Positions 52,945-63,089 of a stretch of DNA of 64,000 bases are shown here, in pieces (within the stretch, counting starts at the first letter, position 1; the number at the start of each line of letters is the position of its first letter). The notes beneath the pieces were generated by a model. The model was not told the origin of the DNA. It worked only from the letters and a program-made list of their open reading frames with translations, and ran no database searches. The position numbers were made by a program, and so were the translations under genes. The stretch spans positions 124,001 through 188,000 of the forward strand of contig NZ_JNZO01000007.1 in NCBI RefSeq assembly GCF_000717595.1, written 5' to 3'. This DNA is from Streptomyces flavochromogenes (GTDB lineage Bacteria; Actinomycetota; Actinomycetes; Streptomycetales; Streptomycetaceae).

Positions 52945-54726
52945 TCACCCGTGCCACGACCTCCACAGCGCCGCGTACGCCCCGTCCGCCGCGACCAGTT
53001 CCGCGTGGCTGCCCAGCTCGCTGATCCGGCCGGACTCGATCACCGCGATCAGATCGGCGTCGTGCGCGGTGTGCAGCCGGTGCGCGATGGCCACGACCGT
53101 CCGCCCGTCCAGGACCCGGCCGAGGGACCGCTCCAGATGCCGGGCCGCGCGCGGGTCGAGCAGCGAGGTCGCCTCGTCCAGGACCAGGGTGTGCGGGTCC
53201 GCGAGGACGAGCCGGGCCAGCGCGATCTGCTGGGCCTGCGCCGGAGTCAGCGCACGGCCGCCCGAGCCGACCTCGGTGTCCAGGCCCTCGTCTAGCCCCC
53301 GTGCCCAGACCTCCGCGTCCACCGCCGTGAGCGCCCCCCACAGCTCGGTGTCCGTGGCCCCCGTCCGGGCCAGGAGCAGATTGTCGCGGAGCGAGCCCAC
53401 GAAGACGTGGTGCTCCTGGTTGACCAGGGCCACGTGCTCACGGACCCGCTCGGCGGGCATCCGCGCCAGCTCGGCCGCGCCGAGGGTGACCGAGCCGGTT
53501 CTCGGGGCGTAGATGCCCGCGAGGAGGCGGCCGAGGGTCGACTTGCCGGCGCCGGACGGGCCGACCAGCGCCAGCCGGGTGCCGGGGGCCACCTTCAGGG
53601 ACACCTCGTGCAGCACGTCGACACCCTCGCGGTAGCCGAACCTGACGTCGTCCGCCCGGACGGCCCGGCCCTCGGGCCGTACCTCCCTGTCGCCGGCCTC
53701 CGGCTCGATGTCACGGACGCCGACGAGCCGCGCCAGGGACACCTGCGCGACCTGGAGTTCGTCGTACCAGCGGAGCACGATGCCGATCGGGTCCACCAGC
53801 ATCTGGGAGAGCAGCGCGCCCGTCGTCAGCTGCCCGACGTCGATCCAGCCCTGGAGGACGAACACCCCGCCCAACAGGAGCACCGCGAGCAGCACCGTCG
53901 TATGGGTGAGGTTGACGGCGGGGAAGAGCACCGAGCGCAGGAAGAGCGTGTACCTCTCCCAGGCGACCCACTCCGAGATCCGCCGGTTCGACAGCGCGAT
54001 CCGCCGCGCGCCGAGGCGGTGCGACTCGACCGTGCGGCCCGCGTCGACCGTCTCGGCGAGCGCGGCGGCCACCGCCGCGTACCCCGCGGACTCCGAGCGG
54101 TACGCGGCCGGCGCCCGCCGGAAGTACCACCGGGAGACCACGATCAGCAGCGGCGCGGCGAGCAGCGCGGCCGGCGCGAGCGGCGGCGCCGTGACCGCGA
54201 GGCCGCCGAGCAGCAATCCGGCCCACACGACACCGATGGCCAGCTGGGGCACGGCCTCGCGCATCGCGTTGGAGAGCCGGTCGACGTCCGTGGTGATCCG
54301 GGAGAGCAGGTCGCCCGTACCGGCCCGTTCCAGGACGCCCGGCGGCAGGCCGACCGCGCGGACGAGGAAGTCCTCCCGCAGGTCGGCGAGCATCTCCTCG
54401 CCGAGCATGGCCCCGCGCAGCCGGACGAGCCGGACGAAGAGGGTCTGGATGAGCAGGGCGGCCGCGAACAGGGCGATCGTGCGCTCCAGATGGAGTTCAC
54501 GCGCGCCCGTGGCCAGCCGGTCCACCACCGAGCCGAGCAGGTACGGGCCGGCCATCGAGGCGATCACGGCGACCGCGTTCACCCCGATGAGCAGTGCGAA
54601 CGCCCGTCTGTGGCGGCGCAGCAGCTCGCGAACGTAACCGCGGACGGTGGCGTCGGCGGCGACGGGCAGTGTCGTCGCCGTCGTCGGGGCCGCCGGGTCG
54701 TACTCCGGTGGCGCCAGGCCGATCAT
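52945..54726 (-). CDS. ABC exporter subunit, half-transporter with intact Walker A and altered signature
   Basis: A 593-aa half-transporter: six membrane helices (about 40-320) and a nucleotide-binding domain (about 355-590). Walker A GPSGAGKS (about 389-396), Walker B TLVLDEATSLLD and switch His in AIAHRLHT are intact, but the LSGGQ signature is LTPAQAQQIALARL. It overlaps the preceding exporter gene by four bases. The two form a heterodimer whose intact Walker A pairs with the other subunit's intact LSGGQ; the substrate is unknown. Confidence 0.93.
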   Translation of the reverse strand: MIGLAPPEYDPAAPTTATTLPVAADATVRGYVRELLRRHRRAFALLIGVNAVAVIASMAGPYLLGSVVDRLATGARELHLERTIALFAAALLIQTLFVRLVRLRGAMLGEEMLADLREDFLVRAVGLPPGVLERAGTGDLLSRITTDVDRLSNAMREAVPQLAIGVVWAGLLLGGLAVTAPPLAPAALLAAPLLIVVSRWYFRRAPAAYRSESAGYAAVAAALAETVDAGRTVESHRLGARRIALSNRRISEWVAWERYTLFLRSVLFPAVNLTHTTVLLAVLLLGGVFVLQGWIDVGQLTTGALLSQMLVDPIGIVLRWYDELQVAQVSLARLVGVRDIEPEAGDREVRPEGRAVRADDVRFGYREGVDVLHEVSLKVAPGTRLALVGPSGAGKSTLGRLLAGIYAPRTGSVTLGAAELARMPAERVREHVALVNQEHHVFVGSLRDNLLLARTGATDTELWGALTAVDAEVWARGLDEGLDTEVGSGGRALTPAQAQQIALARLVLADPHTLVLDEATSLLDPRAARHLERSLGRVLDGRTVVAIAHRLHTAHDADLIAVIESGRISELGSHAELVAADGAYAALWRSWHG

Positions 54727-56606
54727 GCCGATTCCCCTTCCAGTGCTTCGAGTTCGTCGGTCGCGTCGAGTCCGCCGCCCGGTTCGTCGTCGGCGTGCCC
54801 CTCCAGCGGGCCGAGCGGGTCGAGGGCGGCGGGCGGCGCCGCCGCGGCGAGTTCCTCGTCGGTCTCGCGGGTGACGACCGCGCGGTAGCGGGGTTCACGG
54901 GCGAGCAGTTCGCGGTGGGTGCCGACGGCGACGGCCTGGCCCTCGTGGACCAGGACGACCCGGTCGGCGCGGTCCAGGAGCAGCGGCGAGGAGGCCAGGA
55001 CCACGGTGGTCCTGCCCGCGCGCAGGGCGCCGATGCCGGTGGCGACCCGGGCCTCGGTGTGCGCGTCGACCGCCGAGGTGGGCTCGTCGAGGACGAGCAC
55101 CTCCGGGTCGGTCACCAGGGACCGGGCGAGGGCGAGCCGCTGGCGCTGGCCGCCCGAGAGCGACCGGCCCCGCTCGGTGATCCGGGTGCGCATCGGATCG
55201 CCGTCGGTGTCCACGGACGCCTGGGCGAGCGCGTCGAGGACGTCGTCGCACTGGGCGGCGGCCAGGGCCCGGTCCGGGAGCACCTCGCCGGAGCGGGGCA
55301 CGTCGAGCAGCTCGTGGAGGGTGCCCGAGAGCAGGACCGGGTCCTTGTCCTGGACGAGGACGGCCGTACGGGCGGTGTCCAGCCGCAGTTCGTCGAGGGG
55401 GACCCCGCCGAGCAGCACCGAGGTGTGGTCCTCGCCCGGATCGGCCGGGTGGCCGCCGAGCCGGTCCGCGAGCCGTCCGGCCACGTCCGGGTCGCCGCAG
55501 ACGACCGCGGTGAAGCGGCCGGCCGGCGCGAGCAGCCCGGTCAGCGGGTCGTACAGGTCGCCGGCCGCCGTGCGGTCCTCGTTCCCGTCGTCCGCGGTGG
55601 TGGTGCCGGTCGTGCGGGCCAGCGCCAGGACCCGGGCGGCCCGCTTCGCGGACGGCCGGGAGAAGGAGAAGGCCATGGCGATCTCCTCGAAGTTGCGCAG
55701 CGGGTGGTAGGTCAGGGCCACCGCGCTGTAGACGGTGACCAGTTCGCCGACCGTGATCCGCCCGTCGAACGCGAGCCGCGCGCCGTACGCCACCACGACG
55801 ATGAGCAGGATGCCGGGCAGCACGACCTGGATCGCGGAGATGAGCGCCCACATCCGGGCGCTGCGCACGGCGGCCGTGCGGACCTCCTGGGAGGCGGCGC
55901 GGTAGCGGCCGAGGAACAGCTCCTCTCCGCCGATGCCGCGCAGCACACGGAGTCCGGCGACGGTGTCGGAGGCGAGCTCGGTGGCCTTGCCGGCCTTCTC
56001 GCGCTGGATGTCCGCCCGGCGGGTCGCGCGGGGGAGCAGCGGCAGCACGGCGAGGGCGAGGACCGGGACACCGACGGCCACGACGACGCCCAGGGCGGGC
56101 TGGTAGACGACGAGGCCCACACAGATGAAGACGAGCACCACGGCGCCCGCGGCGAAGCGCGACAGCGCCTCGACGAACCAGCCGATCTTCTCGACGTCGC
56201 CGGTGGACACGGCGACGACCTCGCCGGCGGCGACCCGCCGGGTCAGGACGGAGCCCAGTTCGGCGGTCTTGCGGGAGAGGAGCTGCTGGACGCGCGCGGC
56301 GGCCGTGATCCAATTGGTGACGGCGGTGCGGTGCAGCATCACGTCACCGGCCGAGATCGCGGCGCCCAGCACCACGAGCAGCACTCCGGCCAGCCCGAGG
56401 CGCCCGCCGTCGCGGTCCACGACCGACTGCACGGCGATGCCGATGCCGAGGGGCAGTCCGGCGATGCCCAGATGGTGCAGAAGTCCCCACAGCATGGACT
56501 TCACCTGCCCGCCGAGCTGTTGACGGCCGAGCCAGACGAGGAACCGGGTGCCCGAGCGGACGTCGGGGACCCCGGGGTCGGCGTAGGGAAGATCTCGAAT
56601 CTGCAT
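54723..56606 (-). CDS. ABC exporter subunit, half-transporter with degenerate ATP site
   Basis: A 627-aa half-transporter with six membrane helices (about 35-320) and a nucleotide-binding domain with intact signature LSGGQRQRLALARSL (about 475-489) and Walker B VLVLDEPTSAVD. Its Walker A is unrecognisable: at the expected place (about 368-386) the sequence is AVVCGDPDVAGRLADRLGG, lacking GxGKS/T. The switch His is also missing (VVLASSPLLL instead of AHRLS). An acidic C-terminal tail (about 580-627) follows. It starts at ATG 56606, followed by an RDLPYADPG segment. Confidence 0.92.
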   Translation of the reverse strand: MQIRDLPYADPGVPDVRSGTRFLVWLGRQQLGGQVKSMLWGLLHHLGIAGLPLGIGIAVQSVVDRDGGRLGLAGVLLVVLGAAISAGDVMLHRTAVTNWITAAARVQQLLSRKTAELGSVLTRRVAAGEVVAVSTGDVEKIGWFVEALSRFAAGAVVLVFICVGLVVYQPALGVVVAVGVPVLALAVLPLLPRATRRADIQREKAGKATELASDTVAGLRVLRGIGGEELFLGRYRAASQEVRTAAVRSARMWALISAIQVVLPGILLIVVVAYGARLAFDGRITVGELVTVYSAVALTYHPLRNFEEIAMAFSFSRPSAKRAARVLALARTTGTTTADDGNEDRTAAGDLYDPLTGLLAPAGRFTAVVCGDPDVAGRLADRLGGHPADPGEDHTSVLLGGVPLDELRLDTARTAVLVQDKDPVLLSGTLHELLDVPRSGEVLPDRALAAAQCDDVLDALAQASVDTDGDPMRTRITERGRSLSGGQRQRLALARSLVTDPEVLVLDEPTSAVDAHTEARVATGIGALRAGRTTVVLASSPLLLDRADRVVLVHEGQAVAVGTHRELLAREPRYRAVVTRETDEELAAAAPPAALDPLGPLEGHADDEPGGGLDATDELEALEGESA

Positions 56607-56798
56607 GGCGTCCCAGGGTCTCCGGGTCTCGACTGGGGGAACGCGCGCCGGGGGTGTGCGACGGCGGGGAAAGCCGTGCAAGGTTCGCGAATTCCCCCGG
56701 GAGCGGCAATCGATTTTCCACACGGGGGAACAGATCGCGCCATGTCCGCTCATCGTCCTCTGGACCGCACGGTGCCGAGCGCGCTTCACTCCAGCCCC

Positions 56799-58415
56799 AT
56801 GAGATCACTCAAGATCATGAGCATGCTCAGCGGCCTGGTCCTCGCCGCGGGCGCGCTCCTCACCGCCCACCCGGCCGCCGCCGACGGTCCGAACGGCCCG
56901 ACGCCCCCGGCCGAGTTCACGAGCGACTGGCACGACCCGGTCACCGCCGCCCCGCCCGTCGAGACGCCCGGCACCCGCAGCTGCGAGGTCGTCCTCGCCG
57001 CCGCCCGGTTTCGGGATTTCACGCCCTATCAGGGCGGATACACCCCGCCGAAGGAATGCGGCACCCGCTGGAACAAGGTCGTCCTGCGCCTCGAAGGACA
57101 CGTGAAGGGCCGCCAGTACGACCGCCTCGGGTACCTCACCGTCGGAGGCGTGGAGATCCTCCGCACCTCGACGCCGCAGCCCTCGCCCGACGGCATCACC
57201 TGGTCGGTCGAGAAGGACGTCACCCGCTACCGCGACACCCTCAGCCGCCCCGGCGCCGTCGAGATGCTCATAGGCAATGTCGTGAACGAGACCTACACCG
57301 GGGTCCTCGACGTCCGCGTGACCCTCACCTTCCACACCGCCCAGGGCCGTGTGAAACCCGCCGCCGGCACGCCCGACCGGGTGATCCCCCTCACCGGCCC
57401 CGCCCTCACCACCCCGCGCAACACCGAGCGCGTCCTCGCCGAGGTGTACGCCACCGGCTCCGGCGGCGGCTGCGAGGAGTACTGGTACCTCTCCGTCCCC
57501 GACGCCGCCCCCTACTCGTGCCGGGCCACCGACGGACCGCACCGGGAGGTCCGCGTCTCCGTCGACGGACGCCTCGCCGGCATCGCCGCACCCTTCCCCA
57601 CCGTCTGGACCGGCGGCTGGTCGAACCCCTTCCTCTGGTACGTCACCCCCGGGCCCCGCGCCTTCGACGTCCAGCCGATCCTCTACGACCTGACCCCCTT
57701 CGCAGCCGTACTCAACGACGGCCGCGCCCACCGCGTGGAGGTCACCGTCGCCGGGGTCCCGGCCGGGCTGTCGGGGTGGTCCACCCCCACCAACGTGCTC
57801 CTCTGGCAGGACGAGGGCAGCCGCGTCGTCACCGGCGGCCTCGACCGCCACGAGGAGACGGCCCCGCGCAACTCCTCCGTCCACACGGCGGGCACCGCGG
57901 ACTCCCTCCACCGGCTCGACACCGACGCCGGCCACCGGCTCACCGTCGCCGGACACCTGAACACCTCGCACGGCCGGGTCACCACCACCGTCGACCGGAC
58001 CGTCGCCCACACCTCCGTGCACCGCTGGGGCGAGGGGGAGAACCCGGACGCGTTCACCGCGCGCTGGACCGACCGCGAGACCGTGACCAGCGGCCGGACC
58101 GTCACCCGCGCCGACCGGACGTACACCATGGACGGCGAGACCACGATCGGCACGGGCGACCGGCTGCGGACCGTCCTCACCCTCGGGGACCGCGCCGACA
58201 CCACGGTCCTGCGCGACGGACGGCGCCTGTCCTGGTCGCGGCTCGACGACACGTACACCGGGGACGCCACGTACACCACCGGTGTCCCGCGCGACCAGCG
58301 GCACGCGGTCGCGACCACGAACGAGCGCTACCGGCTGTACGGCTCCGACGGCTGCTACGACCGGAGCCTGACGGCCGTTCAGGGAACGGTCACCCAGGAC
58401 CTGCGGCGCTGCTGA
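56799..58415 (+). CDS. Secreted peptide-N4-asparagine amidase A-like protein (PNGase A family)
   Basis: PNGase A enzymes remove whole N-glycans from Asn. The 538-aa protein has a signal peptide (cleavage near AAA-DG, about residue 28) and, at about 60-190, the family pattern: YTPPKECGTRWNKVVL, GRQYDRLGYLTVGGVEILRTSTPQP, WSVEKDVTRY and IGNVVNETYTGVLDV. A second beta domain follows, then a C-terminal part rich in Thr/Arg. Cysteines suggest disulphides. ATG 56799 has only a weak Shine-Dalgarno; the open frame from 54594 is antisense to the exporter. It converges with a second glycan-related secreted gene. Confidence 0.9.
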   Translation: MRSLKIMSMLSGLVLAAGALLTAHPAAADGPNGPTPPAEFTSDWHDPVTAAPPVETPGTRSCEVVLAAARFRDFTPYQGGYTPPKECGTRWNKVVLRLEGHVKGRQYDRLGYLTVGGVEILRTSTPQPSPDGITWSVEKDVTRYRDTLSRPGAVEMLIGNVVNETYTGVLDVRVTLTFHTAQGRVKPAAGTPDRVIPLTGPALTTPRNTERVLAEVYATGSGGGCEEYWYLSVPDAAPYSCRATDGPHREVRVSVDGRLAGIAAPFPTVWTGGWSNPFLWYVTPGPRAFDVQPILYDLTPFAAVLNDGRAHRVEVTVAGVPAGLSGWSTPTNVLLWQDEGSRVVTGGLDRHEETAPRNSSVHTAGTADSLHRLDTDAGHRLTVAGHLNTSHGRVTTTVDRTVAHTSVHRWGEGENPDAFTARWTDRETVTSGRTVTRADRTYTMDGETTIGTGDRLRTVLTLGDRADTTVLRDGRRLSWSRLDDTYTGDATYTTGVPRDQRHAVATTNERYRLYGSDGCYDRSLTAVQGTVTQDLRRC

Positions 58416-58422
58416 ACAGGGC

Positions 58423-58456
58423 GGTGCCCGGACCCCGCACGCGGAGGCCGGGCACC
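58423..58456. terminator. Hairpin terminator between the PNGase A-like and GH109-like genes
   Basis: GGTGCCCGG (58423-58431) pairs with CCGGGCACC (58448-58456), 16-base loop. It lies between two convergent genes and can serve both. Confidence 0.75.
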
Positions 58457-58476
58457 GTACGCCGGGAGTCCCGCCG

Positions 58477-59901
58477 TCAGGCGGGCTTCACCGAATCCAC
58501 GCCCGAGCGGGCCTTGCGCCACTCGCCGCGCGTGAAGTCGGGGATCTCCTGCGGCGCGCCCTGCGCCTTGATGGAGGCGTGGCTCAGCGGCACCGGCGCC
58601 GTCCAGGTGGCGGCGTCGTAGACGTCGAAGTCCGGCGGCAGTCCGAGCCGCATGCACTGCATCAGGCGGAAGACCATGATGTAGTCCATGCCGCCGTGGG
58701 CGCCCGGCGGGTTGCCGTGGTCCTTCCAGAGCCAGTGGTCGAACTCGCCCGCGTACGCGGCGAAGTCGGCCCACTGGTCGTCCTTGTGGTCCGGCTCCAG
58801 ATAGATCCGGGCCGGGTAGTCCTCGAAGACGCCCCGGGTGCCGCCCAGGCTGTTGATCCTGCTGTACGGGTGCGGGGTGGAGACGTCGTGCTCCAGACGG
58901 ATCACCCGGCCCTGGGCCGTCTGGATCAGGCTGATCGTCCGGTCGCTCCCGATGTACGTCTCCTTCCAGCTCGGGTCGCCGGGCGGCATGTGCTCCTCGC
59001 GGTACTCGGCGAGGCTCAGCGCCGGTGTGCCGAAGCTGCTGATGCTCACCGCGCGGTCGCCCCGGTTGACGTCCATGTAGGTGGCGACGGGACCGAAGCC
59101 GTGGTTGGGATAGAGGTCGCCCTTCAACTGCGTGTGCCAGCGGCGCCGCCAGGGGCCCTCGTAGTACGTCGGGGAGAACATCAGACCGCGCAGGTCGTGG
59201 TTGTACGCCCCCGCTCCGTGCAGGAGCCGGCCGAACTTTCCGGCGTGCGCCATCCGCAGCACGCGCATCTCGTTCCGGCCGTAGCAGCAGTTCTCCAGCT
59301 GCATGCAGTGGCGGCGGGTCTGCTCCGACAGGTCGACGAGCGCCCACAGCTCGTCGAGCCGCATCGCGACCGGACACTCCACGCCGACGTGCTTGCCGTT
59401 GAGCATCGCCGCGCGGGCGATCTGGAAGTGGGACTCCCAGGGGGTGGCCACGTACACGAGGTCGAGGTCGGTGCGCGCGCAGAGGTTCTCGTAGTCGTTC
59501 TCGCCGTTCGCGTAGACGGCGGGGGCGGGCTGGCCGGCGGCGACCACCGCCGCGGCGGCCCGCTCGACCTTGTCGCGCACGGGGTCGCAGACGGCGTTCA
59601 CCCGGACCCCGGGGAGCGAGAGGAAGTGGCCGATCATGCCGGCCCCCCGGTTGCCGTAGCCGACGATGCCGACCCGGACGGTGGAGCGGCCCGTGAAGGG
59701 GACCCCGGCCATGGTGGCCCCGAGGCGCCGGGGCGCGGCCGCGGTCACGACGGGTGATGCGGCGGCGGGGGCGGCGGCCGGGGCCGCCGCCCCCGCGGAC
59801 GGGACACCGAGGGCGTTGATGCCGAGACCCGCCCCGGCCGCGGCGGCGGTGGTCCTGAGGACCCCGCGGCGGCTCGGGTCGTGCGGTGGCTGCTCGTTCA
59901 T
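58477..59901 (-). CDS. Exported Gfo/Idh/MocA family oxidoreductase, GH109-like
   Basis: A 474-aa protein with a Tat signal ([14 protein letters not shown], about 10-23, cleavage near 40), so it folds with its cofactor before export. The NAD-binding [15 protein letters not shown] motif (about 78-92), the [12 protein letters not shown] block and the GGMDYIM motif match GH109 glycosidases, which use NAD to hydrolyse alpha-N-acetylgalactosamine linkages, the known chemistry of the family. Whether this member cleaves GalNAc is inferred. ATG 59901 has GGGAGG four bases upstream. Confidence 0.88.
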   Translation of the reverse strand: MNEQPPHDPSRRGVLRTTAAAAGAGLGINALGVPSAGAAAPAAAPAAASPVVTAAAPRRLGATMAGVPFTGRSTVRVGIVGYGNRGAGMIGHFLSLPGVRVNAVCDPVRDKVERAAAAVVAAGQPAPAVYANGENDYENLCARTDLDLVYVATPWESHFQIARAAMLNGKHVGVECPVAMRLDELWALVDLSEQTRRHCMQLENCCYGRNEMRVLRMAHAGKFGRLLHGAGAYNHDLRGLMFSPTYYEGPWRRRWHTQLKGDLYPNHGFGPVATYMDVNRGDRAVSISSFGTPALSLAEYREEHMPPGDPSWKETYIGSDRTISLIQTAQGRVIRLEHDVSTPHPYSRINSLGGTRGVFEDYPARIYLEPDHKDDQWADFAAYAGEFDHWLWKDHGNPPGAHGGMDYIMVFRLMQCMRLGLPPDFDVYDAATWTAPVPLSHASIKAQGAPQEIPDFTRGEWRKARSGVDSVKPA

Positions 59902-60078
59902 GGAACCTCCCGGAGCTGTGGGCACGGCTGTTTCATGAATCCCGCTCAGGACCCAGGCCCCGGTGACCGACGGTGCGCAAGGCGCCGACAGGACTCTCGC
60001 GACGGGTGGTTGGACTGTACTGTTCCGGATCTCGGACCGAGCCGTACCGGACACCCTCCCTCACCCGAACGTACGAAA

Positions 60079-60108
60079 GGCCCCGCACCCACAGCGGGGT
60101 GAGGGGCC
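60079..60108 (-). terminator. Hairpin terminator downstream of the FAD/Fe-S oxidoreductase gene
   Basis: GGCCCCGCACCC (60079-60090) pairs with GGGTGAGGGGCC (60097-60108) with one mismatch and a six-base loop. It lies about 20 bp past the stop of the oxidoreductase gene. Confidence 0.75.
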
Positions 60109-60127
60109 GCCAAGAACGCGAAGGGCG

Positions 60128-63052
60128 TCAGGGTCGTGTCGCGCGCTCCAGGGCGAGGAGCACCGACCCGTACCTGCGGCCCGTCGCCCGGTCCATCCCG
60201 ATCTCGCACATCCGGTTGGCCGAGAGATGCGCGTCGAACGGCCGCGCCGTCACCTCGGCCGCCTCCCTGGCCGTCGCCGAGGCCGTCAGCTCCGGGTGCA
60301 GCATGCCCCGGTCGCCCGCGAAGGCGCAGCAGCCCGCGTCGGCGGGGACGACGACCTCCTCGGCGCATGCCCGCGCCAGCTCCGTCAGCTTGTCCTCGTC
60401 GCCCAGGTGCCGCATCGAGCAGGTCGGATGGACCACGGCGGAACCGACCCTCCGGCGTACGTCGAGCCGGGGGAGCAGCTCGTCCGCCGCCCACACCAGC
60501 GAGTCGACCACCGTCATCTCGGCGTGCAGCGCCCGGTTGTCCTCCGTCAGGTACGGCACGACCTCGTGCGCGATGCCCAGCGTGCACGAGGAGGCGTCCA
60601 CCACCAGCGGCAGCGTCCCGCCCGCGGTCCAGCCCCAGGCCGCCTCGACGATGCGGTTCGCCATCACCTCGTTGCCCCGCTCGTACCCCTTGGAGTGCCA
60701 GATCGTCGCGCAGCACGTTCCGGCCACGTCGTCGGGGATCCACACCGGCTTCCCCGCGCGTGCCGACAACGCGACCACGGCCTCCGGGAGGGAAGGGCCC
60801 CGCTCGCCGTCCGGATTCCCGAAGATCCGGTTCACACAGGCCGGGTAGTAGACGGCGACCGCCGCGGGACGGTGGGTGCGGGGCAGCCGCCGCGCCGCCG
60901 CGCCCGGGATCTCCGGCAGCCACTCCGGTACGAGGTCGGTGCTGACCGCCCGGCGCGCCAGGCCCGTCACCGACTCCAGGACCCGGTCGCCGATCCGGTC
61001 GGCCGCGGCGACCGCGAGGCGCGCGGAGGCCTCCACCGCGCGGAAGTTCTTCGCGGCCAGGGCGGCGATCCGTTCCTCGCGCGAGGTGTGCCGCTCGTGC
61101 CGGAACTCCTTCATCAGCGCGCCCGTGTCGATCCCCACCGGACAGGCCAGCTTGCAGGTGGAGTCGCCGGCGCAGGTGTCGACGGCGTCGTAGCCGTACG
61201 ACTCCAGCAGACGGCTTTCGACCGGGGAGCCGTCGCGCTGCCGCATCATCTCCCGGCGCAGCACGATCCGCTGGCGCGGAGTGGTCGTCAGATCGCTGCT
61301 GGGACAGGTCGGTTCGCAGAAGCCGCACTCGATGCAGGGATCGGCGATCCGCTCCACGGTGGGGATCGTCTTGAGCCCCCGCAGATGGGCGTGCGGGTCG
61401 CGGTCCAGGACGATCCGCGGGGCCAGCACCCCGTCGGGGTCGATGGCCTCCTTGACCTGCCACATGAGGTCCGTGGCCCGGGTTCCCCACTCCAGCTCCA
61501 GGAACGGCGCGATGTTGCGGCCGGTGGCGTGCTCCGCCTTCAGGGAGCCGTCGAACCGCTCCACGGTCAGCTTGCAGAACTCGTCCATGAAGGCCGCGTA
61601 CCGCTCGACGTCGGTGGGGTCGCCCGCGTCGAAGGCGAGCAGGAAGTGGAGGTTGCCGTGCGCGGCGTGGCCGGCCACGGCGGCGTCGAAGCCGTGCCGG
61701 GACTGGAGGTCGAGCAGGGCCTCGCAGGCCTCCGCGAGCCGGGCCGGGGGTACCGCGAAGTCCTCGGTGATCAGGGTCGTACCGGAGGGGCGTGAGCCGC
61801 CGACCGCCGTCACGAAGGCCTTGCGGGCCTTCCAGTAGCCGGAGATCCGCTTCGGGTCCGTGGTGAACGCGTTCTCCACGGAGGCCACCGGGGCCACCAG
61901 ATCGAGTCCGGCGAGGACCTCCGCCGCCGCCCGCTCGTACGCCTCGCGCGCGGCCGCGTCCGGCGCCCGGAACTCGACCAGGAGCGCCGCCGTCTCCTTG
62001 GGCAGCTCCGCCCAGTCGGCCGGGACGCCCGCCACGCTCACCGAGGCCCGCAGGGTGTTGCCGTCCATCAGCTCGACGGCCAGCGCTCCCGCCGCGTTGA
62101 AGAGGGGGACGGCCTCGGCCGCCGCCGGCAGCGAGGGGAAGAAGAGCAGGGCCGAGGACACCTCGCGGTCCAGCGGCAGGGTGTCGAAGACGACCTCGGA
62201 GATGAAACCGAAGGTGCCCTCGGAGCCCACCATGAGACCCCGCAGGATGCGCACCGGGGTGTCGCCGTCGAGGAAGGCGTCGAGCCGGTAGCCGTTGGTG
62301 TTCTTGATGGCGTACTTGGCGCGGATCCGGTCGGTGAGCCCGGTGTCCGCCTCGATCTCCGCCTTGAGCCGCATCAGCTCCGCGCACAGCCGCGGCTCGG
62401 CGTGCGCCAGCTCCTCGTCGGCGGCCGGGTCGGCCGTGTCGACCACCGTCCCGCTCGGCAGCACGAAGGTGAGCGAGGCGACCGTCCGGTACGAGTTCCT
62501 CGTCGTCCCGGCCGTCATGCCCGAGGCGTTGTTGGCGACGACCCCGCCGATCGTGCAGGCGATGGCGCTGGCCGGATCGGGACCCAGGACCCGCCCGTAC
62601 GGGGCGAGTGCCGCGTTGGCCCGTACGACGGTGGTGCCGGGGCGGATCCGGGCCCGCGCACCGCCGTCCAGGACCTCGACGCCCGCCCAGTGGCGGCGCA
62701 CGTCGACCAGGATGTCCTCGCCCTGCGCCTGGCCGTTGAGGCTGGTCCCGGCGGCCCGGAAGACGACCTCGCGGCCCTTGCCGTGCGCGTACGACAGGAT
62801 CGTGGAGATGTCGTCGATGTCCTCGGCGACCACGACGACCTGGGGGACGAAGCGGTACGGGCTGGCGTCGGAGGCGTACCGCACGAGGTCGGAGATCTTC
62901 GAGAGGACCTTGTCCGGACCGAGGAACTCGGTGAGCTCCTCGCGCAGCCGCCTCGGCGTCCCCTTGGCCTGGAGCTCCGGCACGCGGTCCGGGGCCGGAC
63001 TCCGCTTCGTACCGGGGCGAAGGGCCTGCGGGTTCGGCTCGAACAACGGCAT
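60128..63052 (-). CDS. FAD-linked, Fe-S-containing D-lactate-type dehydrogenase
   Basis: A 974-aa fused enzyme of the D-lactate/D-2-hydroxyacid dehydrogenase class: an FAD-binding PCMH domain (about 45-260, FRAAGTSLNGQAQGEDI), an FAD-oxidase C-terminal domain (about 280-560), two Fe-S cluster motifs (CIECGFCEPTCPS and CAGDSTCKLACPV, about 575-670) and a C-terminal CCG-domain region (DVAGTCCATIWHSKG, PTCSMRHLG, AGCCAFAGDRG). It should feed electrons from a 2-hydroxy acid into the respiratory chain. ATG 63052 is preceded by GGGGAGCC. The MarR regulator lies directly upstream. Confidence 0.9.
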   Translation of the reverse strand: MPLFEPNPQALRPGTKRSPAPDRVPELQAKGTPRRLREELTEFLGPDKVLSKISDLVRYASDASPYRFVPQVVVVAEDIDDISTILSYAHGKGREVVFRAAGTSLNGQAQGEDILVDVRRHWAGVEVLDGGARARIRPGTTVVRANAALAPYGRVLGPDPASAIACTIGGVVANNASGMTAGTTRNSYRTVASLTFVLPSGTVVDTADPAADEELAHAEPRLCAELMRLKAEIEADTGLTDRIRAKYAIKNTNGYRLDAFLDGDTPVRILRGLMVGSEGTFGFISEVVFDTLPLDREVSSALLFFPSLPAAAEAVPLFNAAGALAVELMDGNTLRASVSVAGVPADWAELPKETAALLVEFRAPDAAAREAYERAAAEVLAGLDLVAPVASVENAFTTDPKRISGYWKARKAFVTAVGGSRPSGTTLITEDFAVPPARLAEACEALLDLQSRHGFDAAVAGHAAHGNLHFLLAFDAGDPTDVERYAAFMDEFCKLTVERFDGSLKAEHATGRNIAPFLELEWGTRATDLMWQVKEAIDPDGVLAPRIVLDRDPHAHLRGLKTIPTVERIADPCIECGFCEPTCPSSDLTTTPRQRIVLRREMMRQRDGSPVESRLLESYGYDAVDTCAGDSTCKLACPVGIDTGALMKEFRHERHTSREERIAALAAKNFRAVEASARLAVAAADRIGDRVLESVTGLARRAVSTDLVPEWLPEIPGAAARRLPRTHRPAAVAVYYPACVNRIFGNPDGERGPSLPEAVVALSARAGKPVWIPDDVAGTCCATIWHSKGYERGNEVMANRIVEAAWGWTAGGTLPLVVDASSCTLGIAHEVVPYLTEDNRALHAEMTVVDSLVWAADELLPRLDVRRRVGSAVVHPTCSMRHLGDEDKLTELARACAEEVVVPADAGCCAFAGDRGMLHPELTASATAREAAEVTARPFDAHLSANRMCEIGMDRATGRRYGSVLLALERATRP

Positions 63053-63089
63053 GTCACGGCTCCCCTTCGCGCGTCCGCGCGCCCGAGGG

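Noticed and set aside
54594..58415. Open frame of 1273 codons on the plus strand
   Set aside because: Only its last 538 codons encode the PNGase A-like protein. The upstream part is antisense to the ABC exporter and is low-complexity Gly/Arg/Asp sequence, a normal artefact of high G+C DNA.
59946..62387. Open frame of 813 codons inside the FAD/Fe-S oxidoreductase gene
   Set aside because: It lies on the same strand in another frame, is Arg/Gly-rich and lacks domain signatures, while the overlapping 974-codon frame shows all family motifs.
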